Source: an uncultured Anderseniella sp.
GTDB taxonomy: Bacteria; Pseudomonadota; Alphaproteobacteria; Rhizobiales; Aestuariivirgaceae
DNA length: 32,387 bases
Direction: 5' to 3'
Assembly: GCA_938039915.1 (NCBI GenBank)
Contig: CALHUA010000006.1
Coordinates: 1-32,387, forward strand
Below the pieces are notes generated by a model. That model ran no database searches and had not been told where the DNA came from. It saw only the letters and a list, made by a program, of their open reading frames with translations. The position numbers and the translations under genes were made by a program. This document shows, piece after piece, positions 8,579-15,936 of the stretch (the stretch's first letter is position 1; each line of letters begins with the position of its first letter).

Positions 8579-9124
8579 ATGAAACTGGAACTCCATGCCG
8601 TGGGATCTGAACGCTGGGCGGATATGGAAGCCTTGTTTGAGAGCCGTGGTGGCCCGCATAACTGCTGGTGCATGGTGTGGCGCCGCAATGAATTCAAAAA
8701 AGGGAAATCCGGCAAGGCCGGCAGAAAAGCGTCCATGAAACGCCGCGTTGAAAACGGCATCCCGGTCGGGCTGCTCGGCTATCTGGACGGATACCCGGTC
8801 TCATGGTGTTCCATAGCGCCAAGATCCACATACCGGCAGCTCGGTGGAAGCGAGATATCGGACAAGACCTGGTCATTGATGTGTTTTTTCGTGAAACGGG
8901 AACACCGGGGCCAGGGTTTCACTCAACAACTGGTCGCAGCGGCAACCGACTATGCCAGGAACAATGGCGCACTGTGGCTTGAGGCCTACCCGGTGGCAGC
9001 GGATTCTCCCAGCTACCGGTTCATGGGCATTTGCGACACGTTTGCCGCAATGGGGTTTGAGTTTGTTGAAACGGTTGGCACAAGGAGAAACCTGATGCGG
9101 CTGAAGTTGGTACCTGGTGCGTAA
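8579..9124 (+). CDS. GNAT-family N-acetyltransferase
   Basis: The 181-aa protein carries the acetyl-CoA-binding motif A of GNAT enzymes: a strand (SLMCFFVKREHRGQGF) with the R-G-Q-G-F turn at about 109-113, then a helix (TQQLVAAATDYARNNGA). Later strands (LWLEAYPVAAD, FVETVGTRRNLMRLKL) complete the fold. A cysteine/tryptophan-rich N-terminal piece (HNCWCMVWRR) is shared by a group of uncharacterised GNATs. The acceptor substrate is unknown. It stands alone between the LysR gene and the transglutaminase-like gene, about 270 bp after the former. Confidence 0.85.
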   Translation: MKLELHAVGSERWADMEALFESRGGPHNCWCMVWRRNEFKKGKSGKAGRKASMKRRVENGIPVGLLGYLDGYPVSWCSIAPRSTYRQLGGSEISDKTWSLMCFFVKREHRGQGFTQQLVAAATDYARNNGALWLEAYPVAADSPSYRFMGICDTFAAMGFEFVETVGTRRNLMRLKLVPGA

Positions 9125-9292
9125 GCATTTATCTGGGAGCCCACCAAAATGGCGGGACCGGCAAATTTCTGATGATTGGAAGCCGGTTTGCTCCGTCAAC
9201 GGACACCCAGTACTGTTCCTGATCATGTCCCCTGCGACAGTCGGAGACGATCATGACCTCAAACAGCGGATGGCGGAAAGGTATGGCCTGAG

Positions 9293-10165
9293 TTGAGCTA
9301 TTCACAGCATACAGCCTGGTCGGATCCGGGACCGTTTGCCGACAGCCTGGATGATCTTCCCGCGCACCCCAGCGAGTTGACCGACTGTCTGGAGAACTTT
9401 CTGATACATCATGCTGCAGCAAGGTCTTTGAACTTTGGCGTTCCCGACCACGCAGAAACAGACCGCAACTTGCGCACGGTTGAGCGGTTGTTTCAGACAG
9501 CAAAAGATCGGGACAACCGGCCATTTACCGAGCACCGGAAATTGTCGGCATACCTGTACGGAAGCTGCCATGACTTTACCCTGATCGCGGCAAGTAAATT
9601 CCGGTCACAGGGTATCGAAGCACGGCTCCGCGTTGGCTTTGTCGATTATTTCCGAAAAGGCAGATGGGAAGATCACTGGCTTTGCGAATATCGCAAAGAC
9701 GGCGAATGGCAGCTTCTGGACGCGCAGTTGGGCATGCGGGCACGGCAGGGCCATGGCATTGAATTTGACGTCACCAATGTCCCACGGTCACGGTTCAAAT
9801 CCGGCAGTGAATTGTGGCTGGCCATTCGCGGTGGTGAGATCGATGCACAGACTTGCGGTCTTTTCTATGCCGGTATCAGTGGGCATTGGTTTCCGGCGTC
9901 CAACGTCCTGAAGGATGTCGCCACGCTGGCAGGCATTGAACCCTTGCCATGGGATTACTGGGGTCCGGCCCGTGAGTTCAGTCGGAACCAGGCCGTGAGC
10001 GAAGACGCGCAGGTACAATTGGAGCAACTGGCGCACTGCTTCGTTCCAACACCCGACTCGCCTGGAGAAGCAAGCTCGATCCTTGATGGTTTCGAATGGG
10101 CAAAACCGACCAGGACAGTGCTGAGCTTTGTCGACGGCGGACTTCGTGAGCGCCCTCTGATCTGA
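9293..10165 (+). CDS. Transglutaminase-like protein
   Basis: The 290-aa protein has a transglutaminase-like cysteine-protease fold core. The probable catalytic triad is C92 in GSCHDFTLIAASKFRSQG, H128 in EDHWLCEYRKDGEWQ and D143 in LLDAQLG, in the family order and spacing. No signal peptide or membrane helix is present, so it should be cytoplasmic. Such bacterial proteins may be peptidases, amidases or crosslinking enzymes; the reaction is not clear here. The start is a TTG at 9293; a nearby ATG is followed at once by a stop in another frame. The next gene converges on it. Confidence 0.75.
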   Translation: MSYSQHTAWSDPGPFADSLDDLPAHPSELTDCLENFLIHHAAARSLNFGVPDHAETDRNLRTVERLFQTAKDRDNRPFTEHRKLSAYLYGSCHDFTLIAASKFRSQGIEARLRVGFVDYFRKGRWEDHWLCEYRKDGEWQLLDAQLGMRARQGHGIEFDVTNVPRSRFKSGSELWLAIRGGEIDAQTCGLFYAGISGHWFPASNVLKDVATLAGIEPLPWDYWGPAREFSRNQAVSEDAQVQLEQLAHCFVPTPDSPGEASSILDGFEWAKPTRTVLSFVDGGLRERPLI

Positions 10166-10216
10166 ACGCAGACGCCCGGCTGCCAATAGGCTCAGAGCTG
10201 ATTTACGGTGTTCATT

Positions 10217-10933
10217 CTACCCGGCAACCTGCCGCATGAAGTTGTGATAGATCGTCTCGGCGCTGGACAGGAATGCCGGCATCTGCCCATCAGCCGCTGC
10301 TTGCATCTGGATCAACCCGTTATCTCCAAGCGCGGCCAGAAGCGCGTTGTGATAAGCTGGAACCTCACCCCAGTTGGCCACCGTGTCGGGTTCTATTTCC
10401 GCATGATACTGCATCGACCAGGCATGTTTTCCGACCCGCATGGCCTGCACCCTGCAAATATCGGAGCTGGCCAAAACGGTTGCGCCGTCAGGCGGTTGCG
10501 CAACATTGACGGAATGCCACTGCAGAAATTTCTGCCGGCGAGGCAGACCTTCAAACAGCGGATCTTTTTGACCTGCTTCGGTCAGGTCGACATCAAGAAT
10601 GCCAATTTCGGGCGGACGCTGCGGCCCGCATGTTCCGCCAAGCGCATCGGCCAGCAACTGATGTCCGAGGCACAGGCCCAGAAACGGTCTTTCAAGATCG
10701 CGCACCCACTTTCGGATCGCCGCCTTTTCCGGCACCAGCCAGGGATTTTCATCCACGTCCCAGACATCCATCGGCCCGCCCATGACCCAGAGTACGTCAT
10801 AGTCCTCAAGTGCGGGAACAGGCTCACCGGCATAAAGATTGACTGCGTCCCAGTCTACCTGGTCATCAGCCAGAAATCGCCGCAACGATCCGGGATGCTC
10901 GCAGTCGATATGTTGAAAGACCAGAAGTCGCAT
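10217..10933 (-). CDS. Class I glutamine amidotransferase-domain protein
   Basis: From the ATG at 10933 (MRLLVFQHIDCEHPG), behind GGGAG, the protein is 238 aa. The track start adds 35 residues without family character. It is a stand-alone class I amidotransferase (GMP synthase GATase-like): nucleophile elbow GLCLGHQLLA with its Cys, oxyanion strand VMGGPMDVWD, and a late MQYHAEIE giving the His-x-Glu of the triad. Free-standing homologues act on gamma-glutamyl compounds or are uncharacterised. No synthetase partner is adjacent, so glutaminase/hydrolase use on a small glutamyl substrate is one possibility. Convergent with the transglutaminase-like gene. Confidence 0.88.
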   Translation of the reverse strand: MRLLVFQHIDCEHPGSLRRFLADDQVDWDAVNLYAGEPVPALEDYDVLWVMGGPMDVWDVDENPWLVPEKAAIRKWVRDLERPFLGLCLGHQLLADALGGTCGPQRPPEIGILDVDLTEAGQKDPLFEGLPRRQKFLQWHSVNVAQPPDGATVLASSDICRVQAMRVGKHAWSMQYHAEIEPDTVANWGEVPAYHNALLAALGDNGLIQMQAAADGQMPAFLSSAETIYHNFMRQVAG

Positions 10934-11105
10934 TGCATTCTCCCATTCCCGACGACGGATGCCAGCATCAAAGTGCGGTCTGAAACATACAGGTTTGTTT
11001 GCTGCTGGCCATACTAGAGCCGGTTGCGGCAGCCACATATGCCCAATCGGAGGTGACGTTACAGGTCCACCCGGCCCCGCAGTCTGCTCCGGCGCCTGGC
11101 GGATT

Positions 11106-11558
11106 TCAGGCTCGTTCGTCCTTGGGCGACGCCATCACGATATGGGAGGTGATACTGCTCACCTGCGACACCATACCCAGCACTTCGGTGTGAAAGTGCT
11201 TGTAGGCAGCCAGGTCAGCAACCTCGATGCGCAACAGATATTCGACAGTTCCCGAGATGGAGTGGCATTCACGTACTTCCGGCGCGTTTGCCATGACCTT
11301 TTCAAATTCGACCTGGTCGGACTTCAAATGACGCGACAGGCCGACGGCCACCATCACCACAAAACCACCGCCGAGCACTTTCCGGTTCAGAACAGCCCGA
11401 TAACCTAGAATTGTGCCGTTTCGCTCAAGTTCCTGAACACGCCTCAGGCACGCTGAAGCTGAAAGCCCGACCTTGCGCGCAAGTTCGATATTTGTGAGCC
11501 GCCCATTGCGTTCCAGCTCGCGCAATATTGCCCTGTCAATTTTATCTAATTCGCTCAT
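11106..11558 (-). CDS. Lrp/AsnC-family transcriptional regulator
   Basis: The 150-aa protein has the typical family plan: an N-terminal winged HTH (LDKIDRAILRELERNGRLTNIELARKVGLSASACLRRVQELE) and a C-terminal RAM/AsnC ligand domain (from about 65; VMVAVGLSRH, VRECHSISGTVEYLLRIEVADLAAYKHFHTEVL). Such proteins form octamers that bind amino acids. It is divergent from a LysE-type exporter with a 73-bp gap containing repeated ATTGCRC half-sites, the classic arrangement of an amino-acid-sensing regulator and its exporter. It probably controls both genes. Confidence 0.95.
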   Translation of the reverse strand: MSELDKIDRAILRELERNGRLTNIELARKVGLSASACLRRVQELERNGTILGYRAVLNRKVLGGGFVVMVAVGLSRHLKSDQVEFEKVMANAPEVRECHSISGTVEYLLRIEVADLAAYKHFHTEVLGMVSQVSSITSHIVMASPKDERA

Positions 11559-11620
11559 TTATTGCACATATTACCAAATATATGAACCAATACGCAAACA
11601 CATTGCGCCTGAACTCTCAT

Positions 11621-11636
11621 ATCATTGCGCAATGAT
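11621..11636. promoter_or_regulatory. 16-bp perfect palindrome over the lysE start (putative Lrp-type operator)
   Basis: ATCATTGCGCAATGAT is a perfect 16-bp palindrome that includes the ATG of the exporter gene. CATTGCGC occurs again 22 bp upstream and a related ATTGCAC about 41 bp further, at roughly helical-turn spacing, as expected for an Lrp/AsnC multi-site array. Confidence 0.6.
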
Positions 11637-12243
11637 TACGCTTGACCTCACCATTGCCCTTGCCGGATTTGCCTTTGTCTCTCAGATCTCACCGGGACCC
11701 AATAATTTCATGTTGATGGCTTCAGGCATGAACTATGGATGGCTCCGAACACTGCCGCATATGCTGGGAATTGGGCTCGGCTTCCCGGTTATGGTCGTCC
11801 TGGTCGGACTGGGCGTTATGCAAGTGTTTGACATCGTTCCGTACAGCTTCAATGTCTTGCGGATATTGAGCGTGGCCTATCTTGTCTATCTGGCCTGGAA
11901 GATCGCGACGGCGCTGCCAGCAGACACTGATAGCATCAGCGAAAACACCCGGCCACTTTCATTTATCCAGGCTGCGGCATTTCAATGGGTTAACCCGAAG
12001 ACATGGGCGATGGCAGTAACCGCCATCACCGCTTACTCACCACCCGAGCGGTCACTGACCAGCGTGTTCTTCATCGCACTGGTTTTTGCGGTCATCGGAA
12101 CCGTGACAATCAACTCGTGGACCATGCTGGGACGGCAATTGCGGCACCTGCTTCGAACGCCCGCGGCCTATCGCAGCTTCAATATCTGTTGTGCGCTGGT
12201 GCTGGTGATGTCGGTATACCCGCTGCTGACCAGGAGCATGTAG
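11632..12243 (+). CDS. LysE-family amino-acid exporter, Lrp-linked
   Basis: The real start is the ATG at 11632 (MITLDLTIALAG), giving 203 aa; the track ORF runs upstream through the regulatory region. Features are the first-helix motif ISPGPNNFMLMASGMNYG with intact PGP, about six hydrophobic segments, and the central AAAFQWVNPKTWAMAV motif of the family. It belongs to the RhtB/LysE superfamily of efflux carriers for amino acids. The divergent Lrp/AsnC regulator suggests induction by the exported amino acid. It differs clearly from the LysE at 4676-5287, so the two are not recent duplicates. Confidence 0.92.
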   Translation: MITLDLTIALAGFAFVSQISPGPNNFMLMASGMNYGWLRTLPHMLGIGLGFPVMVVLVGLGVMQVFDIVPYSFNVLRILSVAYLVYLAWKIATALPADTDSISENTRPLSFIQAAAFQWVNPKTWAMAVTAITAYSPPERSLTSVFFIALVFAVIGTVTINSWTMLGRQLRHLLRTPAAYRSFNICCALVLVMSVYPLLTRSM

Positions 12244-12338
12244 CAGACGCTGACGGCGGATAGAGCGCGTATTTGCCTATACTGCCAAACGCAAGGTACA
12301 TACGCCCATCACAATATCAACCACAGGAAATCGAACCT

Positions 12339-12626
12339 ATGTCACTGACAATTGTTGCACAGATCACAGCGGTTCCGGGCAAGGAGGCACTGGTGCGAAG
12401 TGAGCTGGAGAAACTCGTGGACATCACCCGTGCGGAAAATGGCTGCGAGCAATACGACCTGCACCAGGATAACGAGAATCCGGGTCTGTTCCTGTTTTAT
12501 GAAAACTGGACAAGCCGCGACCTGTGGCAACAACACATGGGTGCCCCGCATCTGGCGGCTTATGCGGCAGCAACCGAAGGTGCGGTCAGTAATTTCGTCC
12601 TGAATGAGATGACCAGGATCGCCTAG
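12339..12626 (+). CDS. ABM-domain monooxygenase (putative quinol monooxygenase, YgiN-like)
   Basis: From the ATG at 12339, behind AGGAAA, the product is 95 aa, the standard size of a single antibiotic-biosynthesis-monooxygenase (ABM) domain. The dimeric ferredoxin-like pattern is clear: AQITAVPGKEALVRSELEKL, then TRAENGCEQYDLHQDNENPGLFLFYENW and a final HLAAYAAATEG helix. Proteins of this kind oxidise quinols without cofactor, or degrade heme or polyketides; the substrate is not evident. The stop codon shares CTAG with the stop of the convergent azlD gene. Confidence 0.88.
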   Translation: MSLTIVAQITAVPGKEALVRSELEKLVDITRAENGCEQYDLHQDNENPGLFLFYENWTSRDLWQQHMGAPHLAAYAAATEGAVSNFVLNEMTRIA

Positions 12627-12925
12627 GACATGAATGAAAAGGCTGCTGCTGTAACTATACCACCAGACATGGCGATAAGGGGGTTTTTGAATGCAAGCAT
12701 AGTGATGCTCGCGACGGTAACTGCAGCAGCAACCCGCAAATCGCCACTGGCGCATTCAGACACCACGATCGCGACCAGCACGGAAGACGCCATCGCCTTC
12801 AGGATGGCTTCCAGGCGTGGGGTCAGGTCAAACAGGCTCATGAGCTCTGATCCGGCAACCCGGGTTGCATAGACAATCAGCCCCATCAAAATGATGATGA
12901 AAAATCCATACAGGCTAGCGTCCAT
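12623..12925 (-). CDS. azlD: AzlD-family branched-chain amino-acid export subunit
   Basis: The 100-aa protein is a small membrane protein with three to four hydrophobic segments (FFIIILMGLIVYATRVAG, ILKAMASSVLVAIVVSECA, AAAVTVASITMLAFKNPLIAMSGGIVTAA). The YATRVAG start region and the LPxxxxALKYV-like segment in altered form fit the AzlD family, the small partner of AzlC in branched-chain amino-acid export. Its start overlaps the end of azlC by 11 bp, implying coupled translation. Its stop lies on the stop of the convergent ABM gene. Confidence 0.88.
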   Translation of the reverse strand: MDASLYGFFIIILMGLIVYATRVAGSELMSLFDLTPRLEAILKAMASSVLVAIVVSECASGDLRVAAAVTVASITMLAFKNPLIAMSGGIVTAAAFSFMS

Positions 12926-13622
12926 GGATTAATCCGCCAACGGCACCGCCAGCCATAGCCGCGCAGACGATGTTCCATCCCGGCGGGAGAACATGCATAC
13001 CAGTGATCGCAATGAGCGCAGCCATGATCGCCGGCAGCCAGGTCCGGGCACCTTCCCATTCGCTACCCCACCCGGCCAGCAGCAATGCGGCAAAGTATGA
13101 AGGCATCAGAACATCGATGCCGAAGCGGTGCAGGTCACCAAAGGCCTGGCCAATGACCACACCAATTGCGGTGCCGATGATCCATGCCGCCCACAGGACC
13201 AGTCCTCCCCCGACCAACCTGCCAATGTCGCTCTCGCCATTTTGAAATGCGTTCCTGCAATCTGCAAAATTCGGATCACTCAACATTGTGAGGGCTGCAA
13301 GCCGTTGCGGGCGATTGAGCTTGTTGACCCAGGGCGACAGGGATGCGCCCAACAGAATGAAGCGTGCGCTTACCGCAAGCACCACCAGCAACAGCGAGAT
13401 GGTGGATGCAGACGACCACAATTCCAGCGATGCAAACTGTGCCGCACCAGAGAATACAAAGACACTCATGGTGACAGCGTGTGCGGCCGACATGCCACTG
13501 TCTATTGCCGCCGCACCGAACGCCATTCCGTATGGAACGATGAACAAAGCCAGGGCAAACATTTTGCGCATGCCCCTGCGGATACCGCGAGCGGACAACA
13601 GAATTTCACTTGTCACCAGCAC
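12915..13622 (-). CDS. azlC: AzlC-family branched-chain amino-acid export subunit
   Basis: The 235-aa protein starts at GTG 13622 behind AAAGGA. It has the AzlC pattern: VPYGMAFGAAAIDSGMS, then VFVFSGAAQFASLELWSS, AVSARFILLGASLSPWV and late hydrophobic segments including AALLLAGWGSEWEGARTW. AzlC with AzlD forms an exporter of branched-chain amino acids and analogues in the inner membrane. It is divergent from a CGNR/ABATE regulator with 85 bp between, and that gap carries two copies of a 17-bp dyad. Confidence 0.92.
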   Translation of the reverse strand: MLVTSEILLSARGIRRGMRKMFALALFIVPYGMAFGAAAIDSGMSAAHAVTMSVFVFSGAAQFASLELWSSASTISLLLVVLAVSARFILLGASLSPWVNKLNRPQRLAALTMLSDPNFADCRNAFQNGESDIGRLVGGGLVLWAAWIIGTAIGVVIGQAFGDLHRFGIDVLMPSYFAALLLAGWGSEWEGARTWLPAIMAALIAITGMHVLPPGWNIVCAAMAGGAVGGLIHGR

Positions 13623-13638
13623 GGTTGAATTCCTTTAT

Positions 13639-13655
13639 AACCATCACAAGGGTTA
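13639..13655. promoter_or_regulatory. Putative operator site 1 (AACC-N8-GGTT dyad)
   Basis: AACCATCACAAGGGTTA is an inverted repeat inside the longer TTATAACC-N8-GGTTATAA (13635-13658). It lies between azlC and the CGNR gene, just upstream of the azlC start. Confidence 0.6.
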
Positions 13656-13680
13656 TAATATTCACCGTCACTTGCGAGTC

Positions 13681-13697
13681 AACCATAACAACGGTTA
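13681..13697. promoter_or_regulatory. Putative operator site 2 (AACC-N8-GGTT dyad)
   Basis: AACCATAACAACGGTTA matches site 1 at 15 of 17 positions and begins exactly 42 bp later, about four helical turns. It lies just ahead of the CGNR gene start. Confidence 0.6.
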
Positions 13698-13707
13698 GAA
13701 TTGAAGT

Positions 13708-14280
13708 ATGAGCTATCAAAACCATCCGGTTCGTCTGGTAGGCGGTCGCATCTGCCTTGACTTCCTGAACACGGCCAACTGGACATCTGACGGCGCAATT
13801 GCGGACGAACGATTGGCATGTGCGCAAGACCTGGTCGCCTGGTGCACTGCGACCGGCCTGCAGGGTCTTGCCCTACCTGGCGAGGAGCGGCTGCAAAAGG
13901 ATGTGCTGGAGTTTCGCAAAACGCTTCGCACCATCGTCATAGCGGTCATTCACGGCAATCAACCGGCCACTCCGGACGTCGAGGATTTCAACAGGACCAT
14001 AACCCGCACAGAAACCTATCAACTTATGAAGCCTGCCTTACATGGACTGGCATTCGGTTCACAAACCACGTTCAGCAAAGCCATAGGCCTGCTTGCCGTT
14101 TCGCTGCTCGGCGACAACCACGAAATCAACCGTGTCAAAATGTGCCCGTCAGACAATTGCGGCTGGCTGTTTCTCGATGAGAGCAAAAACCGGCGCCGGC
14201 AGTGGTGCGCCATGGACCTGTGCGGCAACCGGGCAAAGGCGCGGCGGCACTACCAGCGGCAACAATCGAAAACGTCCTGA
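13708..14280 (+). CDS. CGNR zinc-finger / ABATE-domain putative transcriptional regulator
   Basis: The 190-aa protein has an N-terminal ABATE-type region (VRLVGGRICLDFLNTANW, then DLVAWCTATGL and the LEFRKTLRTIV helix) and a C-terminal zinc finger MCPSDNCGWLFLDESKNRRRQWCAMDLCGNRAKARRHYQR. Four cysteines in CxxxxC...CxxxxCGNR order bind zinc, with CGNR at about 174-177. Proteins of this plan are common, scarcely studied, putative stress-related regulators. The divergent azlCD genes and paired dyads in the gap make it the likely regulator of azlCD and of itself. Confidence 0.9.
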   Translation: MSYQNHPVRLVGGRICLDFLNTANWTSDGAIADERLACAQDLVAWCTATGLQGLALPGEERLQKDVLEFRKTLRTIVIAVIHGNQPATPDVEDFNRTITRTETYQLMKPALHGLAFGSQTTFSKAIGLLAVSLLGDNHEINRVKMCPSDNCGWLFLDESKNRRRQWCAMDLCGNRAKARRHYQRQQSKTS

Positions 14281-14316
14281 TCCAGGGTAAGTTCCTGCAA
14301 GTCCATATATATCACA

Positions 14317-14742
14317 TTACGCAGCAACCGCTTCGCGCAACGTGCCAAAATGCCGGTCCCAGCCTGCATCTATGGCCGTCAGCAGGCCAAGCGCATCATC
14401 GCCTGCCGCTTCGAAGCCTTCATGGTGCAATGTCAACCTGGTGCCACCAAGCATCTCCTCCAGTTGCCAGGTGACGGTTGTCATGTGTCCGCCCAGAGGC
14501 TTGATGGTGAAGGTGTACTTGAGCGTCGAAGGCGGGGTCATCTCAAGAACCGAGCCCCAGCAGATTTTCTCTGTCTGGCCGTCCTCTGCCGTGCCGAGCA
14601 GGGCAAATTCCGCGCCCTCGGCCAGATCTGCATCGGCCGGATGAAACCAGATGGCGAGTTTGTCCTTTTCGGTCAGAAACCCCCACACGGTTTCGCGCGA
14701 CGCGGTGAACATGACTGTTTTTACAATCGTGGAGCTGGTCAT
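14317..14742 (-). CDS. AHSA1/SRPBCC-family protein
   Basis: The 141-aa protein has the START-like SRPBCC fold of the AHSA1 group: opening KTVMFTASRETVWGFLTEKDKLAIWF, middle strands WGSVLEMTPPSTLKYTFT and VTWQLEE, and a final helix with GWDRHFGTLREAV. These small proteins have a hydrophobic pocket, and several occur as second genes of ArsR operons. Its ATG overlaps the arsR stop by four bases (ATGA), so translation is coupled. The ligand is unknown. The convergent CGNR gene ends 36 bp away. Confidence 0.9.
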   Translation of the reverse strand: MTSSTIVKTVMFTASRETVWGFLTEKDKLAIWFHPADADLAEGAEFALLGTAEDGQTEKICWGSVLEMTPPSTLKYTFTIKPLGGHMTTVTWQLEEMLGGTRLTLHHEGFEAAGDDALGLLTAIDAGWDRHFGTLREAVAA

Positions 14743-15080
14743 TTGCTGTTTCCTTCCGCGGCTTCAACCGCTGTTTGGAGTCGGTTGAGTTTGTCATCCC
14801 AGAATGTGCTGAAGTAATCGAGCCAGCCGGCAACATCCTTCAGGGCGGCAGGCTCCAGGCGGTTGATGCGCTCGCGACCCCTTGCATGAACAGAAATCAG
14901 CCTGCCCTGTTCGAGTATGGTGAGGTGTTTTTTGACCGCCGCGCGGGTCATGGGGAAATGCCCGGCCATGTCACCGATGGTCATGTCGCCATCGCGCAAC
15001 CGGGTCAGCATTTCACGCCTGCTCGGATCGGCCAGGGCACGAAAGGCGCCCTGCAGGTCTGACGGCATGGTCTGAATCAT
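14739..15080 (-). CDS. ArsR-family HTH regulator
   Basis: I favour the ATG at 15080 (MIQTMPSDLQGAFRALADPSRREML), 113 aa, because GGAG lies six bases before it; the track start would lie in the operator. The core is a winged HTH: ALADPSRREMLTRLRDGDMTIGDMAGHFPMTRAAVKKHLTILEQGRLISVHARGRERINRL. No metal-binding CxC motif (such as ELCVCDL) is present, so it belongs to the non-metal ArsR group, often paired with SRPBCC genes. It sits beneath a 44-bp palindrome and is likely autoregulated. Confidence 0.93.
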   Translation of the reverse strand: MIQTMPSDLQGAFRALADPSRREMLTRLRDGDMTIGDMAGHFPMTRAAVKKHLTILEQGRLISVHARGRERINRLEPAALKDVAGWLDYFSTFWDDKLNRLQTAVEAAEGNSK

Positions 15081-15094
15081 GAGGTTCTCCATTA

Positions 15095-15138
15095 TAATAC
15101 CATTTGGTATCATGTATATATGATACCTTTTGGTATTA
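15095..15138. promoter_or_regulatory. 44-bp near-perfect palindromic operator upstream of arsR
   Basis: The sequence holds two 18-bp dyads, TAATACCATTTGGTATCA and TGATACCTTTTGGTATTA, each ATACC-N4-GGTAT, set head to head around TGTATATA. The whole 44 bp is nearly self-complementary, with mismatches only in the loops and centre. It lies immediately upstream of the arsR start. Confidence 0.8.
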
Positions 15139-15155
15139 CGTCAAGGAGATTCGAA

Positions 15156-15749
15156 TCAAACTTGAACTTCAACTACCGGCGATGAACCTGCCGGACCCAA
15201 CAGGTCTTCCAGCACCGGACCTATGTCGACCTTCTGCGCCCTGGCCCAATCGGGCTGGTAGGACGGTTTTCGGACCGGAAACACGGTTGCGGTTCCATCG
15301 CTCGACCAGACACCGTCGAAGAACAGGTCCCGTTCCTTGCGCCGGCGCGGAATTATCGATGGTGGTTTCGACCAGTTCATGAATGTGGCCCGCGCAGCGG
15401 CGATATCGCCTGCCTTCCAGCGCTTTGCCCAGGTGGCCCGGCGAATGCCGCCTGTATTGTAGTGAAATGACAAGGCGGCACCGAACTGTTCTTCTGTCAG
15501 CAAGAAGCCGTCGAACACCTCTGCGACAGCCGGCACATAGGTGGTGCGCAGCACCCATTCGAACACTTCGAGACAGCGCCTGATGGTTTGCGGATTGTCC
15601 TTGTATCTGGGAAAAACCGTATGTCCGGATGAGTTGGTGATACCCACGCTCCAGGTCCACACGCCGACACTGTCCAGATAGGCTTCGCGCACAATCGCCT
15701 CGTGGGAAACAATTTCCTGCGCAACTTTGACTGTGGTTCTCGTGCTCAC
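15156..15749 (-). CDS. GH24 phage-type lysozyme (endolysin-like)
   Basis: From the GTG at 15749, behind GGATGGAAAA, the product is 197 aa. The track start lies over a terminator hairpin, which supports the later start. The catalytic pattern of T4-type lysozyme is exact: E17, eight residues, D26, five residues, T32 (SHEAIVREAYLDSVGVWTWSVGIT). The body has LTEEQFGAALSFHYNTGG and a C-terminal arm of about 60 aa (PSIIPRRRKERDLFFDGVW) known in lysozymes of prophages and gene transfer agents. No holin or spanin, and no signal peptide, is seen. It hydrolyses peptidoglycan if active. It is isolated and may be a prophage remnant or a domesticated cell-wall enzyme. Confidence 0.85.
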   Translation of the reverse strand: MSTRTTVKVAQEIVSHEAIVREAYLDSVGVWTWSVGITNSSGHTVFPRYKDNPQTIRRCLEVFEWVLRTTYVPAVAEVFDGFLLTEEQFGAALSFHYNTGGIRRATWAKRWKAGDIAAARATFMNWSKPPSIIPRRRKERDLFFDGVWSSDGTATVFPVRKPSYQPDWARAQKVDIGPVLEDLLGPAGSSPVVEVQV

Positions 15750-15872
15750 TTTTTTCCATCCGGGCTGACGCCGGTGCGGCGACTGACCCGGAACAGACTG
15801 GTCTTGCTTGGTGATGAAGATGGGGCTGCACGATGGTCGTTTGATTGAGAAAGTATGACGTCGACTGTCTTT

Positions 15873-15915
15873 GCCAAAAACAACCGACGCCATCACCCCA
15901 GGTGCGGCGTCGGTT
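15873..15915 (-). terminator. Intrinsic terminator of the P-loop gene
   Basis: On the minus strand AACCGACGCC pairs perfectly with GGCGTCGGTT around a 14-nt loop, followed by GTTTTTGG. It lies just after the stop of the P-loop NTPase gene. Confidence 0.75.
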
Positions 15916-15936
15916 CAGTGTGACGTGCAGCCGTGT

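Noticed and set aside
9125-9292. Possible gene remnant on the minus strand before the transglutaminase-like gene
   Set aside because: The short frame (WVSVDGANRLPIIR) has no recognisable family and no start context, so no pseudogene is claimed.
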